From positions 182,018,245-182,082,244 of the forward strand of contig BTPG01000005.1 in NCBI GenBank assembly GCA_036245525.1: a stretch of 64,000 bases of DNA. The letters are read 5' to 3'. The notes under the pieces were generated by a model. That model worked only from the letters and a program-made list of their open reading frames with translations. It was not told the DNA's origin and did no database searches. The translations under genes were made by a program, and so were the position numbers. The DNA is from Semisulcospira habei (lineage: Eukaryota; Mollusca; Gastropoda; Semisulcospiridae). Numbering within the stretch: the first letter of the stretch is position 1; every line of letters starts with the position of its first letter. Below, in pieces: positions 29,312 through 39,854 of the stretch.

Positions 29312-29558
29312 TTAACCCCAACCACAGGCAGATTTGTATCGACCATATTAGGGTGGTGCCAAAATAGCTTCGCGCTCATAGGTCATATTCGACCATGATG
29401 GTTCAAGGATGGTGCCAGAATAGCTTGGCGCCCATAGGCGCCAAGCTTTTCTTGCACCACCCTTGAACTATCATGCTCGGCTTGTTTTCTTCTTTGCAAC
29501 ACAGTCTTCAAACAACTGCAAACTTTCTGGATTTTGACCGTGGAGCGCAATGGGTTAA
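29312..29558. mobile_element. Family A element with partially repeated arm
   Basis: TTAA at 29312-29315 and 29555-29558. A second partial left arm (ATCGACCATATTAGGGTGGT) precedes the main AGAATAG-subtype palindrome. Confidence 0.8.
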
Positions 29559-30171
29559 ATTATAATTATTATTGTATTACGAGCTAGGCTTTGCTTTGCC
29601 TGTGGTTCTTATCGCCTAGAGGGTCCGGTCGGGGGGGGGGGGGAGGGGGGGGTATGGGGGGGGGGGGATCAGTGTCGAAGGTGAGAGTCAAGGGCTTTAG
29701 CTCGAGACTCTTATGGTCAGTATGCGATAAATACGCGATAAAGCTTTCGCTTCAGTTTGAAGTTTCATGTCGTTGATATTATCTAACTAACAATCATTCA
29801 GTTATGTTGTTTTTTTCCCAATCAAACAACACCTACATATCGTTGTTTTTGTTGTGTTTGTAAATTATTTATTTATTGGCATATGTATGTTTAGAGGTTT
29901 GACTGAATGAAGATTAGGATGTGTTTATGCCGAGAAATGTGATTGGCCAAAGATTTTGGGGGGGAGAACGCGTTTGCTCAGCGAGTAAAGTTGTCACTCG
30001 TAACATGTAATAAGGGAGTCTGCTTATCACATGACTCCCGTTGCCTTGAGAACGGACGACAAGGGGACGAAAATCGAATAGAGCCAGGCCAATAAGAAAA
30101 AGTGTAAAGAGACTGAAAGAAGACAATAATACTTATCAGCACAACATCAGTACCTATGGCAGCACTTACCA
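29559..30171. other. Unassigned stretch with G run
   Basis: A G-rich run at about 29628-29668 and AT-rich sequence. No gene or element recognised. Confidence 0.4.
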
Positions 30172-30246
30172 ACTGCAGGAGGCAAGTTTCACACTACTGA
30201 GCCTCTGCACTTGCAAGGGGCTCGTATCAATCTAGCCCTCCTGCCG
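30172..30246. repeat. Degenerate family B hairpin
   Basis: GCAGGAGGCAAGTTTCACAC against CAATCTAGCCCTCCTGC, with TGCACTTGCAAGGGGCTC centre. The GCAGGAGG/CCTCCTGC ends agree with each other. Further half-arms lie at 30340-30380. Confidence 0.55.
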
Positions 30247-30441
30247 ACCGAATAGGCTGATGACACTGAATCGGTGCTTCTTACTCGTGTGAATGTGTGC
30301 TTCTTGTTGACCGAAGAGGCACTTGTGACCCTATGCCTTTGTTGACAGCATAGACACATGCAAATCTATGGCTTTTATATCTGTGACTCTTTCTGATCGA
30401 ATGCATACAGTCATGTAAATCTATACTTCACGTGAATCTGC

Positions 30442-30540
30442 ACTGACGAGCAAAAGAAATGCGACACCATTGGAGTCAACGGAAACACTGAAGTGTTTCC
30501 GATGACTCGAATGGGTGTCGCATTTCTTTTGCTCGTCAGT
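30442..30540. mobile_element. Family H hairpin, near-perfect
   Basis: A 99-bp palindrome: ACTGACGAGCAAAAGAAATG with GCGACACC on the left and the exact complement on the right; inner stem GGAAACACT-GAAGTGTTTCC. TA follows the right end. The ACTGACGAGC/GCTCGTCAGT ends could be short Tc1/mariner-like terminal repeats (inference). Confidence 0.85.
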
Positions 30541-30689
30541 ATAATATATTACTGCTTGCTCGTGTAAATCATTGTCTTTTTCCAACGGAATAGCCTACAT
30601 AAGTTCGTGTAATTGTATTCCTCTAAATGTAGGCCTCCCACTAGTCAAAGTCGGGAGCAGCTGTTCCTCTGAAAATGCCATCTGGGTAT

Positions 30690-30770
30690 AAGCACACTGG
30701 TTGCCTCCCCCAGGTTGCTCCGCCGTGAGATGGCCTTGGTTGCCTGCTCAGCGTTAAACCCAAATAACTA
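30690..30770. repeat. Dispersed repeat fragment
   Basis: CCGCCGTGAGATGGCCTTGG, then GTTAAACCCAAATAACTAAC: the inverted counterpart of 286-350. Confidence 0.6.
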
Positions 30771-30976
30771 ACTATCCCCCAGTTTGCTGCAGCGGCAGCG
30801 AACCGAGGGAGGCAACTAGTGTGCGTGTAAGGTCAGAAACAAGACAAGAGTCGGACATCTCTGTACCATCAGAGTGGACCCCAATTTACCACAGGTCGCG
30901 TTTATGTGGCGGTCATCGCGTATTAAACGCTCGGCCCGTAATTGGTCTGACCGTGTCACTCACCTAGGAGAACCTA

Positions 30977-30978
<2 letters not shown>

Positions 30979-31048
<70 letters not shown>
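30979..31048. repeat. (TA)n microsatellite
   Basis: Thirty-five TA units, followed by AGAGGCATATATATATCG, which may be a family B arm start eroded by the repeat. Confidence 0.95.
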
Positions 31049-31050
<2 letters not shown>

Positions 31051-31245
31051 AGGCATATATATATCGTGTGCTTGTCTGTGAATTTTGATCTTATTACTCT
31101 TATCCGTAAGTTACAAAAACAAAGATCAGTCCCGGCTGAGCCATGGTCCATGCTCGATATATAGAAGGGTGGAGGTTACACATATCGTAGCGATGTTGTT
31201 TGGAGATTTACGTCCCTCGGAGCCTACTGGCCATCAGGGACAGAA

Positions 31246-31345
31246 GGTAGCAATTGGCAGCAGCAGGCTTTCATAGCTTCAACTTCTGTGGCGCCTTTAG
31301 CATTTGTAAAGATGGCTATGTGCGCTTGGGAAAATCCATACATAC
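31246..31345. mobile_element. SINE D 3' part
   Basis: GTAGCAATTGGCAGCAGCAG, GCTTTCATAGCTTC and ATGGCTATGTGCGCTTGG match the 3' half of 36762-37150. No tRNA-like head. Confidence 0.6.
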
Positions 31346-31394
31346 GCAAGAAATGTATTCGAGTTCAGTTCTTCAGACAAACGCTTCCATCCCG

Positions 31395-31466
31395 GCGCGA
31401 GGGACATAGATTTTCATGCACCTCTGCCTTCGTAGGGGCTCGTGAGAACCTGTGCCCTTTGTTGGA
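31395..31466. mobile_element. Family B hairpin, decayed
   Basis: CGAGGGACATAGATTTTCAT on the left, CTCGTGAGAACCTGTGCCCT on the right. Confidence 0.65.
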
Positions 31467-31664
31467 ATAGACCGACTTCATTTATGTCCTCAAATTGAGG
31501 TAAACTTCTTCATCCGGAGTTTATTCGGCTGTGTTAACCCCGATGGCAGTCGTGACATCTTAGGATGGGACACACTGCACGCATCCGCGTTACCAACCTC
31601 GGCTCTCATGCAGAGCGGATCGCAGCTAGGCGACCAGTGTGGAAATAGGGATTAAACTGGGACA

Positions 31665-31704
31665 GCAAGAGGCATCGGGGGCTCATGAGGATCTATGCCT
31701 CTTG
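31665..31704. mobile_element. Family B hairpin with left-arm deletion
   Basis: GCAAGAGGCATC joins directly to GGGGGCTCATGAGGATCTAT and GCCTCTTGC, so most of the left arm and the centre are gone. Confidence 0.8.
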
Positions 31705-32320
31705 CCGTAGGGTAGTGTTCTATGTGTGGGTGTGATTAGAAGACCCATGTCTTGATAGGTATTAAGCTCGGACGCATCCTATAGGTTTTCACGAGACCTT
31801 TGGAAATTAGCTAACTTCGTGCCCCGCCTTTTGTTCGGGGAAGAGGGGGGGGGGGGGGCGTGTAATGGGGGTGGGGAGGGGGGAGTTGGCGGGTGGGGGG
31901 TGGGCGGGCAGGGGCGGGGGGGGGGGGGAGGCTGAGTTGGGGGGGCAAAGATAAGGGAAGAAGCTATGTGAAGGTGGGTGGAAATTGTCCTGACAAGTAC
32001 ATTGGCTGATGCTGTGTGAGCCTGACACTGCCGGCTGAGTGCAAAAAAGTACCAATTTCAGTTGTTTATTTTGTTTTGGGTTTATATTTCGGGCTATTTT
32101 TCTACCGATAATTTTGCTAGTTTTCTTTGTACTTTTTACGCTACCATCTCTGGTTTAGTTAAGAAATATGTTCTGATCTTGATCAGTACGATTTCAGACA
32201 TGTGGATATACATTATTCATACTTGCAGCAGTCTGCTTATTATGTGTTTGTGTATGTGTGTGAAGATTCTTTCTTCGTACTTTTCACTGGCTTTGGTAAT
32301 CGAGATGCTACCGTTTTGCC

Positions 32321-32330
<10 letters not shown>
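31705..32330. other. Unassigned stretch with G-rich tract
   Basis: G runs at about 31843-31940. From 32062 the frame that continues into the LINE is open, but its first 100 residues are hydrophobic, end in a (CT)n-encoded LSLSLS run and resemble no LINE domain. Confidence 0.5.

Positions 32331-32374
<44 letters not shown>
32331..32374. repeat. (CT)n tract before the LINE
   Basis: A C run followed by (CT)n, then CTGCACAG. The arrangement is a textbook pyrimidine tract plus AG acceptor. Confidence 0.9.
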
Positions 32375-32377
<3 letters not shown>

Positions 32378-34605
32378 CAGTCTCCATGAAACTAGATAAA
32401 GAGAACAAAAAGAGACATAAAACAATTAAATATCGTTCTTTCAAAACATTTAATAACAACTTTCTGCGGGATCTGCGCAATACTCCTTTCAGGGACGTGT
32501 ATAACCACACTTCTCCTGACAGTGCCCTGTCGTACTGGATGGATCTATTCCTTGGAGTCCTAAATAAGCATGCGCCCATACGAGAAAAACGAGTTAAGCA
32601 CTCTACCCTGCCACCCTGGTTAACAGTAGATGTCAAACAGGCCATGTCATTTAGAGACAAACTTAAGAAAGAAAAACAGTTTGATGAATATAAGAAACAA
32701 CGAAATCGTGTTAAATACTTAGTGAGAGCGTCAAAAAAACTGTTTTTCCAGGAAATGATTAGGGAAAAAAAAGATACAGCATCGGTGTGGAAAGCCCTGA
32801 ACGTTATAACAAAGGGTAAATCAGCCCCTGAAATACCATCCCATTTGTCAGCTGATATATTAAATAAGCACTTCCTATCGACAGCTGAAACACTTGCTCA
32901 GTCAGCTGCAAGTAGTAACGCAGAGTACCAAGTTCCTAGTGTACTGGAAAAATACTGTGAGGCCAAAAATATACTGCAGACATTCATCATTCCTGATATT
33001 ACCGTCGCTGAAGTCGGCAAATTCATCTCTAGCATGCCGAACAAAAAGTCCACCGGGATGGATGGTATAGACAACAAAATTCTGAAAATGTCACTACCAT
33101 ATACGGTAGAGGCACTCACTTATATCTTTAACCTCTGTATAAAACACAGCACGTTTCCAACTATTTTCAAAGAGGCCAAGGTAATTCCAATCCCTAAATC
33201 AAAAGATCTTGAAGATGTCAATAACTACCGTCCTATCTCACTTTTGTCGGCCCTGTCAAAGCCCCTTGAAAAACACATACAAAAACACCTCCTCGATTTT
33301 CTAGAAAAGGGCAATTTCATAAATATTCATCAGTCCGGCTTTAGACCGAAACACTCATGTCAGTCAGCACTGGCACACATTGTAGACAGCTGGCTGGAAT
33401 CAATAAATAAAAACCTGATGTCTGGAGTTGTTTTCTTAGACCTACAAAAAGCATTTGATCTTGTCGACCATGACATTCTCTTAAAGAAGCTAGCAGCATA
33501 CCATATAAGTGAAACTGCCATAGCATTTTTTAGATCATACCTAAAAGACAGAAAACAAAAGGTATATACTCATGGAAAATACTCTAAACAAGGACAAGTT
33601 AACTACGGTGTCCCCCAGGGGTCGATCTTGGGACCTCTTCTATTTATAATATTCATTAATGATTTGCCTTTGCATATTACTAACACTGATGTTAATTGCA
33701 ACCTGTTTGCGGACGATACGAGCCTCCATGTTTCGGGCAAAAAAACAGCTGACATTAACATAAGCTTACAAAGTAGTCTCAGCGAGGTTTCCGACTGGTG
33801 TAGAGAGAATCATATGGTTCTTCATCCAGGAAAAACAAAGAGTATTATAATCACTACACGACAAAAACACCAACGCCGACCACAGCCGTTACATTTACAA
33901 CTGAACGCTAAACTGATAGAACAAGTCACAGAGCGTAAATTCTTGGGAATACTCGTTGACGAACAATTATGTTGGGAGACGCATATAAATACAGTCTGTA
34001 AAACCATTGCTAAAAACACTTTCCTGTTGTCCCAGCTTAGACAAGTAACGGATACACATACTCGTAAACTGTTTTTTCATGCCCATATCAAGTCTCATGT
34101 TGATTATGTCTCCACAGTGTGGGACGGTTGTAGTGATGTTCACATGAACAGGTTAAACTCTATATATAAAAGAGCTGTCAAAATGATAGATACGCGGCCC
34201 ATTCCTACCATAGACAAATTTAGACATCTAAACATTCTCGGCCTGCGTCAACAACTTAATTTCAACAAATGCATCCTCATGCACAAGATATTAAATAACA
34301 TGACACCGCAGTATCTAACCACCAAATTTGTGCCACAGCAAGAACGCGAACGGTCCTCAAGGAACAATACTTTACCCCTACCTCTGCCTAGAATTGACCT
34401 CTTTAAAACTAGTTTATCCTTTTCTGGACCGTTTGTATGGAACACTATTCCTGCACATTTGAAGACTATAGCCTCACTTGGAATCTTTAAAACGAAACTT
34501 TTCGATTACCTGATGAGCCAAACATAAAAAAACACTGGGTATTTAAACAAACCCTGATGGTTAATGTTTTTATGTAATATAATTATGCATTTATTTTTAT
34601 TGTTG

Positions 34606-34666
<61 letters not shown>

Positions 34667-34884
34667 GTATGGTATAAGATGAATGTTAAGTGTTATTATT
34701 ATTTTGTGTTATTTTTTTAAAAATTTTATTGTTGCATGAAATAATATATGTAAATATAATTCTTTATTATTATTATTATTATTTAATCTATTTTATGTTG
34801 TAGATGTTAGCAACGGCAAGTTTGTAAAATGACGATTTGTTTCTGTCAAAACTTTTTACCGTTGATAAATAAAGTTTCATCATC

Positions 34885-34887
<3 letters not shown>
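32375..34887 (+). mobile_element. 5'-truncated CR1/L2/Jockey-like LINE
   Basis: Covers the reverse-transcriptase frame (32389-34527), a (TG)n-containing 3' UTR (TG run at 34610-34662) and a tail ending AATAAAGTTTCATCATCATC before (CT)n at 34888-34918. The endonuclease that should precede the reverse transcriptase is absent. (CT)n lies at both edges, so any target duplication is hidden. Confidence 0.8.
32389..34527 (+). pseudogene. LINE reverse transcriptase, endonuclease missing
   Basis: About 712 codons without a stop, from MKLDKENKKRHKTIKYRSFK to the terminus KTKLFDYLMSQT. The start corresponds to the linker that normally follows the endonuclease. Reverse transcriptase motifs are complete: NKKSTGMDGI, YRPISLLSALSKPLEK, FRPKHSCQSAL, FLDLQKAFDLVDH with its catalytic Asp at 33439-33441, GVPQGSILGPLLF from 33607, and FADD at 33706-33717. 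The C-terminus has the SGPFVWNTIP and FKTKLFDYL motifs common in CR1/L2 and related LINEs. The frame continues upstream to 32062 only by chance through the (CT)n run. With no nuclease domain it cannot be autonomous, but the long clean frame suggests recent origin. Clade is uncertain within the CR1/L2/Jockey group. Confidence 0.85.
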
Positions 34888-34918
<31 letters not shown>

Positions 34919-34922
<4 letters not shown>

Positions 34923-34937
34923 TAACTTTTTACCCCG

Positions 34938-34988
<51 letters not shown>

Positions 34989-35035
34989 TGTGTGTTTATT
35001 CCTGTACATATTAACTTTTACTCCGATGTGTGTGT

Positions 35036-35071
<36 letters not shown>

Positions 35072-35176
35072 GTGTATGTGTGTGTGTGTGTGTGATGATG
35101 TATGCGTGAGCAAGGACATGATTGAAAACAGGTCTATGGCCTAATCATTTATCTTTGGAAAATAAAGTTTCATTTC

Positions 35177-35180
<4 letters not shown>
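34919..35180 (+). mobile_element. Second LINE 3' UTR of the same type
   Basis: CGATGTGTG-type (TG)n runs (34940-34996 and 35028-35096), then TTTATCTTTGGAAAATAAAG and TTTCATTTCATTT before another (CT)n. The ending AATAAAGTTTCAT equals that of the preceding LINE, so this is probably a severely truncated sister copy. Confidence 0.6.

Positions 35181-35271
<91 letters not shown>
35181..35271. repeat. (CT)n microsatellite
   Basis: About 91 bases of uninterrupted CT directly after the LINE-type tail. Confidence 0.95.
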
Positions 35272-35275
<4 letters not shown>

Positions 35276-35284
35276 CCCCTCCCC

Positions 35285-35425
35285 TCCCCGCCTCCCTCTT
35301 CTTCCGCCAGTCAAAAGCAATTTTCCGATGAGGAAATTCATTGGCTTGGATGTCGCTCTGACTTGCAAAAACAACTTTTCTTATATGAGATATTAGTCTG
35401 AAATAGCGGAATAATTGCACAGACT
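35285..35425. repeat. Dispersed repeat, inverted copy at 61745-61880
   Basis: CGCCAGTCAAAAGCAATTTT, CCGATGAGGAAATTCATTGG and ACTTGCAAAAACAACTTTTC occur in reverse complement at 61745-61880, 26 kb away, with few differences. Confidence 0.8.
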
Positions 35426-35429
35426 GTCG

Positions 35430-36062
35430 GATAACTTTGCCATTAACTCGTGTGCAGCTCACGTGCTTGCTGGGTTCATTTATACTCGTCTTTCTAGGGC
35501 CATCGATAGGATTTTCGACGATACCAGCGAGTGAACATATTTACAAGACTTAGCTTCTCACGAACCCCCGCAGATGCTGAAGCTCTTGCCTCCTGCTGGA
35601 AAGATTCAGGTCTGTGTCCTTCAGACAGAGGAGGTAGGGGGTGGGGGTGGGGGCGGGAATTGTGCCGCTTCGAAGTTGCTTTGCCCAAAAAAGATAACAT
35701 CGGGAATCTTGTAACACATAATTCTTCAGAAGCGGTGCCTAATGGGAAGATATGCCACTGGCTGAAGCCATTTAGTTCTGTGTCCTTAAGATAGAGGAGA
35801 AGGATGGGCAATCGTGCTGGGTGCTGAAGATGACACGAGGGAAGTCTAGTGAAATGTGGCCGTATAACAAAAATGATGTCTGCTATTGAGAACCGATGCG
35901 TCTGTCCTGATTTGAGAACGGCATATTTAGTACATCGTGACGCAGGCGTTTGGACCAAAACAGGAAGCATCGTAAGATTTTATGGATTCCACGAAAAGTA
36001 ATGAAACCTTTTATCTTTTCTTAAGCCCTTCACAGCCGAGAGAAGGTAAACACGATCCAACT
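35430..36062. other. Unassigned stretch
   Basis: A decayed family B-like pair (AGACTTAGCTTCTCACGAAC at 35546 and GAAGCTCTTGCCTCCTGCTG) and no other call. Confidence 0.4.
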
Positions 36063-36127
36063 GCAAGAGACATAGATCCTCGGGAGCCGCCGCGACTGCG
36101 GGGGCTCATGAGGATCTATGCCTCTTG
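36063..36127. mobile_element. Family B hairpin with long 3' flank
   Basis: GCAAGAGACATAGATCCTCG pairs with TGAGGATCTATGCCTCTTG. Flank words GTGTCCATGTTTCTTGGACG, GTTTCAGAAACAAT and CAGCCACCGGTACTGTAGAC repeat those after the B hairpin at 14697-14760. Confidence 0.85.
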
Positions 36128-36263
36128 TTGAGACCAACGTGTGTCCATGTTTCTTGGACGATTTTTTTACTTTTGGCCGCTGAACGAACAAAGGTTTCAG
36201 AAACAATAATGCACGTGCAGGGAAGGGGCTGACCTTGTGCATACAGCCACCGGTACTGTAGAC

Positions 36264-36375
36264 AGTAAGATAAGACAAGATAGTTTATTGCCATATGTTT
36301 CCGTGAAAAAAAAAAACACCAAAACAAAACAACAATAAAAACATTGGAATTTGTCATGAGGTCAGTTACTAAGAC

Positions 36376-36470
<95 letters not shown>
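36264..36470 (-). mobile_element. Retroelement 3' tail and (CA)n
   Basis: AAGATAAGACAAGATAGTTT and ATTGCCATATGTTTCCGTG have the orientation of a minus-strand tail with AATAAACTATC. A (CA)n run fills 36382-36470. Confidence 0.5.
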
Positions 36471-36472
<2 letters not shown>

Positions 36473-36711
36473 CCAGTAGACTCTAAAATATGATTTCCAT
36501 GCTAAATAATAAGCAAATACCGGTATTAAACACGGCGAACGGGCACGCCTCACCGATTGAGTTGTAAGCTGACTGTACACATTGCGACAAGTACCAGCGA
36601 CAAGGGACGAGAGGGTTAGTACCAACACAATGACAGCTGACGTATTTTAGTATTTGTATTTATATTTTTCACGTGAATATCCATATCCGAAACATTTCTG
36701 TACTTGTGAAG

Positions 36712-37207
36712 GCAAAAGACAGCAAGTCCATTTTTGTGAAAAGCGAGATTGATCTTGACATGGGGACGTAGCTTAGTGGATAAGACACTGCGCTGACAGT
36801 CGTAAGATCCCGGGTTCGAATCCTGGTGGGCAGGAATGGGAGTCACATTTACGTACAGACTCGGCTTACGGTTGTATGTCTCGCTTCTCGTGTGCACAGC
36901 ACGCATAATCACCACGTGCGCACGTTAAAAATCCCATTATCACTAATCGAAAAGAGAACGCCCGGTAGGGCCGGTGAAATGGAAACAAAAATGCACCGAA
37001 GTTAATAGCCGGGTGGAAGTTTGCACATAAAAGTAGCGCTTAGTAGCAGCAGGCTTTCAAAGCTCCAGCTTCCATCCCTACGGCGGCGCCTTGAGCATCT
37101 TTAATTAGATGGATATGTGCGCCTTGGAGACACCGCACCGTACCATACCATTGCATTGTTTCACAATGAAAATCCCGCTTTTCCACAAAAATTGACTTGC
37201 TGTCTTT
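36712..37207. repeat. Family N palindrome split by a SINE
   Basis: GACAGCAAGTCCATTTTTGT with GAAAAGCG on the left pairs with CGCTTTTCCACAAAAATTGA and CTTGCTGTC on the right. SINE D lies between. A third, unpaired copy of the word (CACAAAAATGGATTTACTGT) is at 37782. Confidence 0.7.
36762..37150 (+). mobile_element. tRNA-derived SINE D
   Basis: The head GGGGACGTAGCTTAGTGGAT resembles a tRNA 5' half: A box TAGCTTAGTGG (36769-36779) and B box GGTTCGAATCC (36813-36823), i.e. an internal RNA polymerase III promoter. The body includes ACGTGCGCACGTTAAAAATC, GCCGGTGAAATGG and GCAGCAGGCTTTCAAAGCTC. The 3' limit is not sharp. Confidence 0.75.
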
Positions 37208-37259
37208 CTGTCCTTTCATATACATTTTCGTCTTGGCGATTTACACACCCCAACACTGT

Positions 37260-37339
37260 TTAACTCACTCGAGACGTGCAGCCTCCGGATATGCGGCATA
37301 AGCCGCGTATCCGGAGGCGGCACGTCTCGAATGCGTTAG
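37260..37339. mobile_element. Family D hairpin
   Basis: TTAA at 37260-37263; right end TTAG. CTCACTCGAGACGTGCAGCC and TCCGGATA pair with TATCCGGAGGCGGCACGTCT-type complement. CTCCGGAT replaces the CATACGGAT seen in other D copies, in both arms. Confidence 0.85.
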
Positions 37340-37494
37340 AACCTGCTTGCTACAGACGGGGGCGATGTTTCATATGTGAGTGTGTTGTTTTCCATATCAG
37401 AGCTGTATGAATGCAGTTATTTGTGATTGTTTTGCGCTGAATAGGTTGGTCTAGCAGACTGCTGCCGAGTGGAGGCAAAAAACATTAACCCTTT

Positions 37495-37580
37495 GGCTGT
37501 CGGTAGCGGTTTTAGTCGCGAGGACTCCTGCAGCAGTCATCACTGCTACAACCGCTACCGACACCAAAAGGGTGTATTAA
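37495..37580. mobile_element. Family E hairpin
   Basis: TTAA at 37495-37498. CCCTTTGGCTGTCGGTAGCG pairs with CGCTACCGACACCAAAAGGG. It ends at the TTAA (37577-37580) that starts the next element. Confidence 0.8.
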
Positions 37581-37768
37581 CCATTTTAGCCCCAAGGTCC
37601 CGTTCCTCAAATTTGGGAGGCGTTGCCTAACGACCAGTTGCAGGAGATGGATTGATTATGATAATTCAAGGGTAGTGCCAGATGAGCGCCAAGCTCATCT
37701 GGCACTACCCTTGAATTATCATGATCTATCCATCTCCTGCTGCAGGGTCCCGGGGCTAAATGGGTTAA
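37577..37768. mobile_element. Family A hairpin element with central deletion
   Basis: TTAA at 37577-37580 and 37765-37768. The stem goes GGTAGTGCCAGATGAGCGCC then AAGCTCATCTGGCACTACCC: the AGCTTG part and loop have been lost from one side only. Confidence 0.85.
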
Positions 37769-38139
37769 TGCGAGTCAAATCTTACTGTTCACAAAAATGG
37801 ATTTACTGTCCCTTGCACTCAAAGACAGAGGACTTGTAACATTAAACAAACAGATGATGGACGTTTGGGTGGTTTCTTCGTAGTGCGTAGGAAGATATTG
37901 TGTCCCACTCCAGAAAGTTGATCTTGATAGGGAAACTGAGCTGACGCCCAGCGTAGCCAAGCTTTTCGGACGGGATGTTATGAGTTATTTTGTGATTGTT
38001 TCGCACTGAATAGATTAGTCTGTTTCTTGTAACAGGTGGTTATTTAAGGGCTTTTTCTTGGTACTGTGTGATACAATTCCATTTCCGGTTACGCTCAGTA
38101 GGGACACTATGGACGGGATACTACGTCTGTAATTATTTT
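37769..38139. other. Related flank sequence
   Basis: GAAACTGAGCTGACGCCCAG and TTATTTTGTGATTGTTTCGC recur at about 39760-39825, so this belongs to the duplicated block that follows. Confidence 0.45.
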
Positions 38140-38615
38140 GCAATCAATATTGTTTTATCCCTACGTCACACGACCAATCATTTTAGCGAAAACCGTACCA
38201 TCTGACCTCGCTATAAAATCCCTTGTAGGGACTAATGGCGGACTTTTTGTAGACCTCTTTCTGACGCGTCTTGGATGACAGACCGCCAAAACTTTCTAAA
38301 GATAAAAGTTATTAGTGTTGTTCGAAACAACAGGCACATTACAGGAGACAGCAACGTCATAAAAGATTTTAAATTACGTCATGTCTATTATGTATGAATG
38401 TATATTCCTTTGACTTCAGTCATGTCTGGCGTGATCCAGATTTCTTCTTGATTTCTTTTACGAAAGTTTTACGAGGAATGAAAATAAATACGTTATTGGC
38501 AGCAGGGGCTTGCTGCACTGACCCTTGTAGGCCTGCGAGAGGTCAAAGAAACTATTGTACCCCTCAGGCCTTCGTCCTTCGGGGTACAATGGTTTCTTTC
38601 AACTCCCTCAGACCT

Positions 38616-38886
38616 CATCATCATCATCATCAGTCCCTTGCCCGAACTGGGCGTTGGGGGGACTGAAAGGCAGCAGCAACAGACAGTGCTCTCCACTGAG
38701 TTCTATTTTGGGCGGTTGCAAGCAAGTCTGGCATCTCGAGTTCGGTCCATTCTTTTATGTTTGCGACCCAACTCTTTCTCTGACGACCTCGCCGACGACT
38801 TCCTTCGAGAGTGCCTTGGAGGATAGTCTTGGACAAGGTGTTGTGTCGGGTCACGTGGCCAAACCAAGCAAGCTTGCGCCGTTTCA
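38616..38886 (-). pseudogene. 5'-truncated LINE, same family as 51401-52445
   Basis: Encodes only the C-terminal 85 or so residues, RRKLAWFGHVTRHNTLSKTI to SAAFQSPQRPVRARD-type end, identical over most of its length to the copy at 51405-52433. Ends in (ATC)n on the plus strand. Target repeat CCTCAGACCT at 38606-38615 and 38887-38896 comes from an arm of palindrome P; its first base may be LINE sequence. Confidence 0.9.
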
Positions 38887-38902
38887 CCTCAGACCTACAA
38901 GG

Positions 38903-39166
38903 ATAATAATAATAATAATAATAATACCGTTATTATATAGGCGCTTTTTCTCAATTTTTGGGGAAATCGACTCAAAGCGCCGCGCCTGAAACCCAACACA
39001 CACACTCACGAAACAGACACGGATTTACGCCATTTAAGACAAACACAGTACAAGACAAACGAAGGGCCAGTCAGCTACTGAAGTTACAGAGATTTTTGAT
39101 CGCTTGTATTTGAAATTTGTAAAGTGGCCTGAGACCGGTACCAAAGTGGGGGGGGGGGGGGGGGGA
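38903..39166 (-). mobile_element. SINE A, minus strand, head missing
   Basis: Reverse complement of the 3' two thirds of 52724-53128: (ATA)n, CGGTATTATATAGGCGC-like tail, CGACTCAAAGCGCCGCGCCT, AGCTACTGAAGTTACAGAGA and ACCGGTACCAAAGTGG, ending in a G run. Inserted in the right arm of palindrome P, 16 bases from the LINE. Confidence 0.85.
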
Positions 39167-39854
39167 TCCGTGTAGCAAACCCCTGCTACAAATAACGTAT
39201 ATTGTTTTCATCCCTACGTCACACGACCAGTCCCGTTAGCGCAAACCGTACCATGTGACCGTGATACAAAAACCTTTGTAGCGCTAAATGGCGGACTTTT
39301 TGTAGCCCTCTTTCTGACGCGTCTTGGATGCCAGTTTTGTTTATAAAAGATCACCAAACGTTCTAAAGTACAAAGTTATTTAGTGTTGTTGAAAAACAAC
39401 AGGCGCACTACTGGAGACGGCAACGTCATGAAATGTTTTATATTACGTCATATGTCTATTATGTAATAATATATATTCCTTTTACGTCTGTCATGTCTGG
39501 CGCGATCCAGGTCGGAAGATTTCTTCTTGGTTTCTTTACGAAAATAGTGGAGGAATGAAAACAAATACCTTATTGGTAGCAGGGGCTTGCTGCAAAGACC
39601 TTTGTAGGCCTTCGCGAGGTCAAAGGAACCATTGTACCCCTCAGGCCTTCGGCCTTCGGGGTACAACGGTTCCTTTGACCTCCCTCAGGCCTACAAGGGT
39701 CCGTGTAGCAAACCCCTGCGACCAATAACATATTGTCTGGTTATGCTCAATAGTGGGAACTGAGCTGACGCCCAACATTCTATGGTATTGGTTATTTTGT
39801 GATCGTATTGCACCGAATAGCTTCGTCTAGATCTTATGACACTTTGTTATAGAT

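Larger units (their letters stand above)
38140..39735. repeat. Two direct copies of a ~570-bp block ending in palindrome P
   Basis: Copy 1 starts near 38140 and copy 2 near 39193. Shared words include CCCTACGTCACACGACCA (38159 and 39212), GGCGGACTTTTTGTAG, TTTCTGACGCGTCTTGGATG and ATGTCTGGCG. Each ends in palindrome P: 38493-39197 in copy 1 (expanded by two insertions) and 39570-39728 in copy 2 (GTTATTGG or TTATTGG arms, TCAGGCC-TTCGGCC centre). Confidence 0.85.

Noticed and set aside
32062..32388. N-terminal extension of the LINE frame
   Set aside because: Hydrophobic and low-complexity sequence joined through (CT)n; no endonuclease motif, so the element is taken to start after the tract.
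35494..35970. 158-codon minus-strand frame
   Set aside because: Overlaps a decayed family B arm; composition and lack of motifs suggest chance.
36762..36835. tRNA gene
   Set aside because: The A and B boxes belong to a SINE: a long non-tRNA body follows and its 3' part recurs at 31246-31345.
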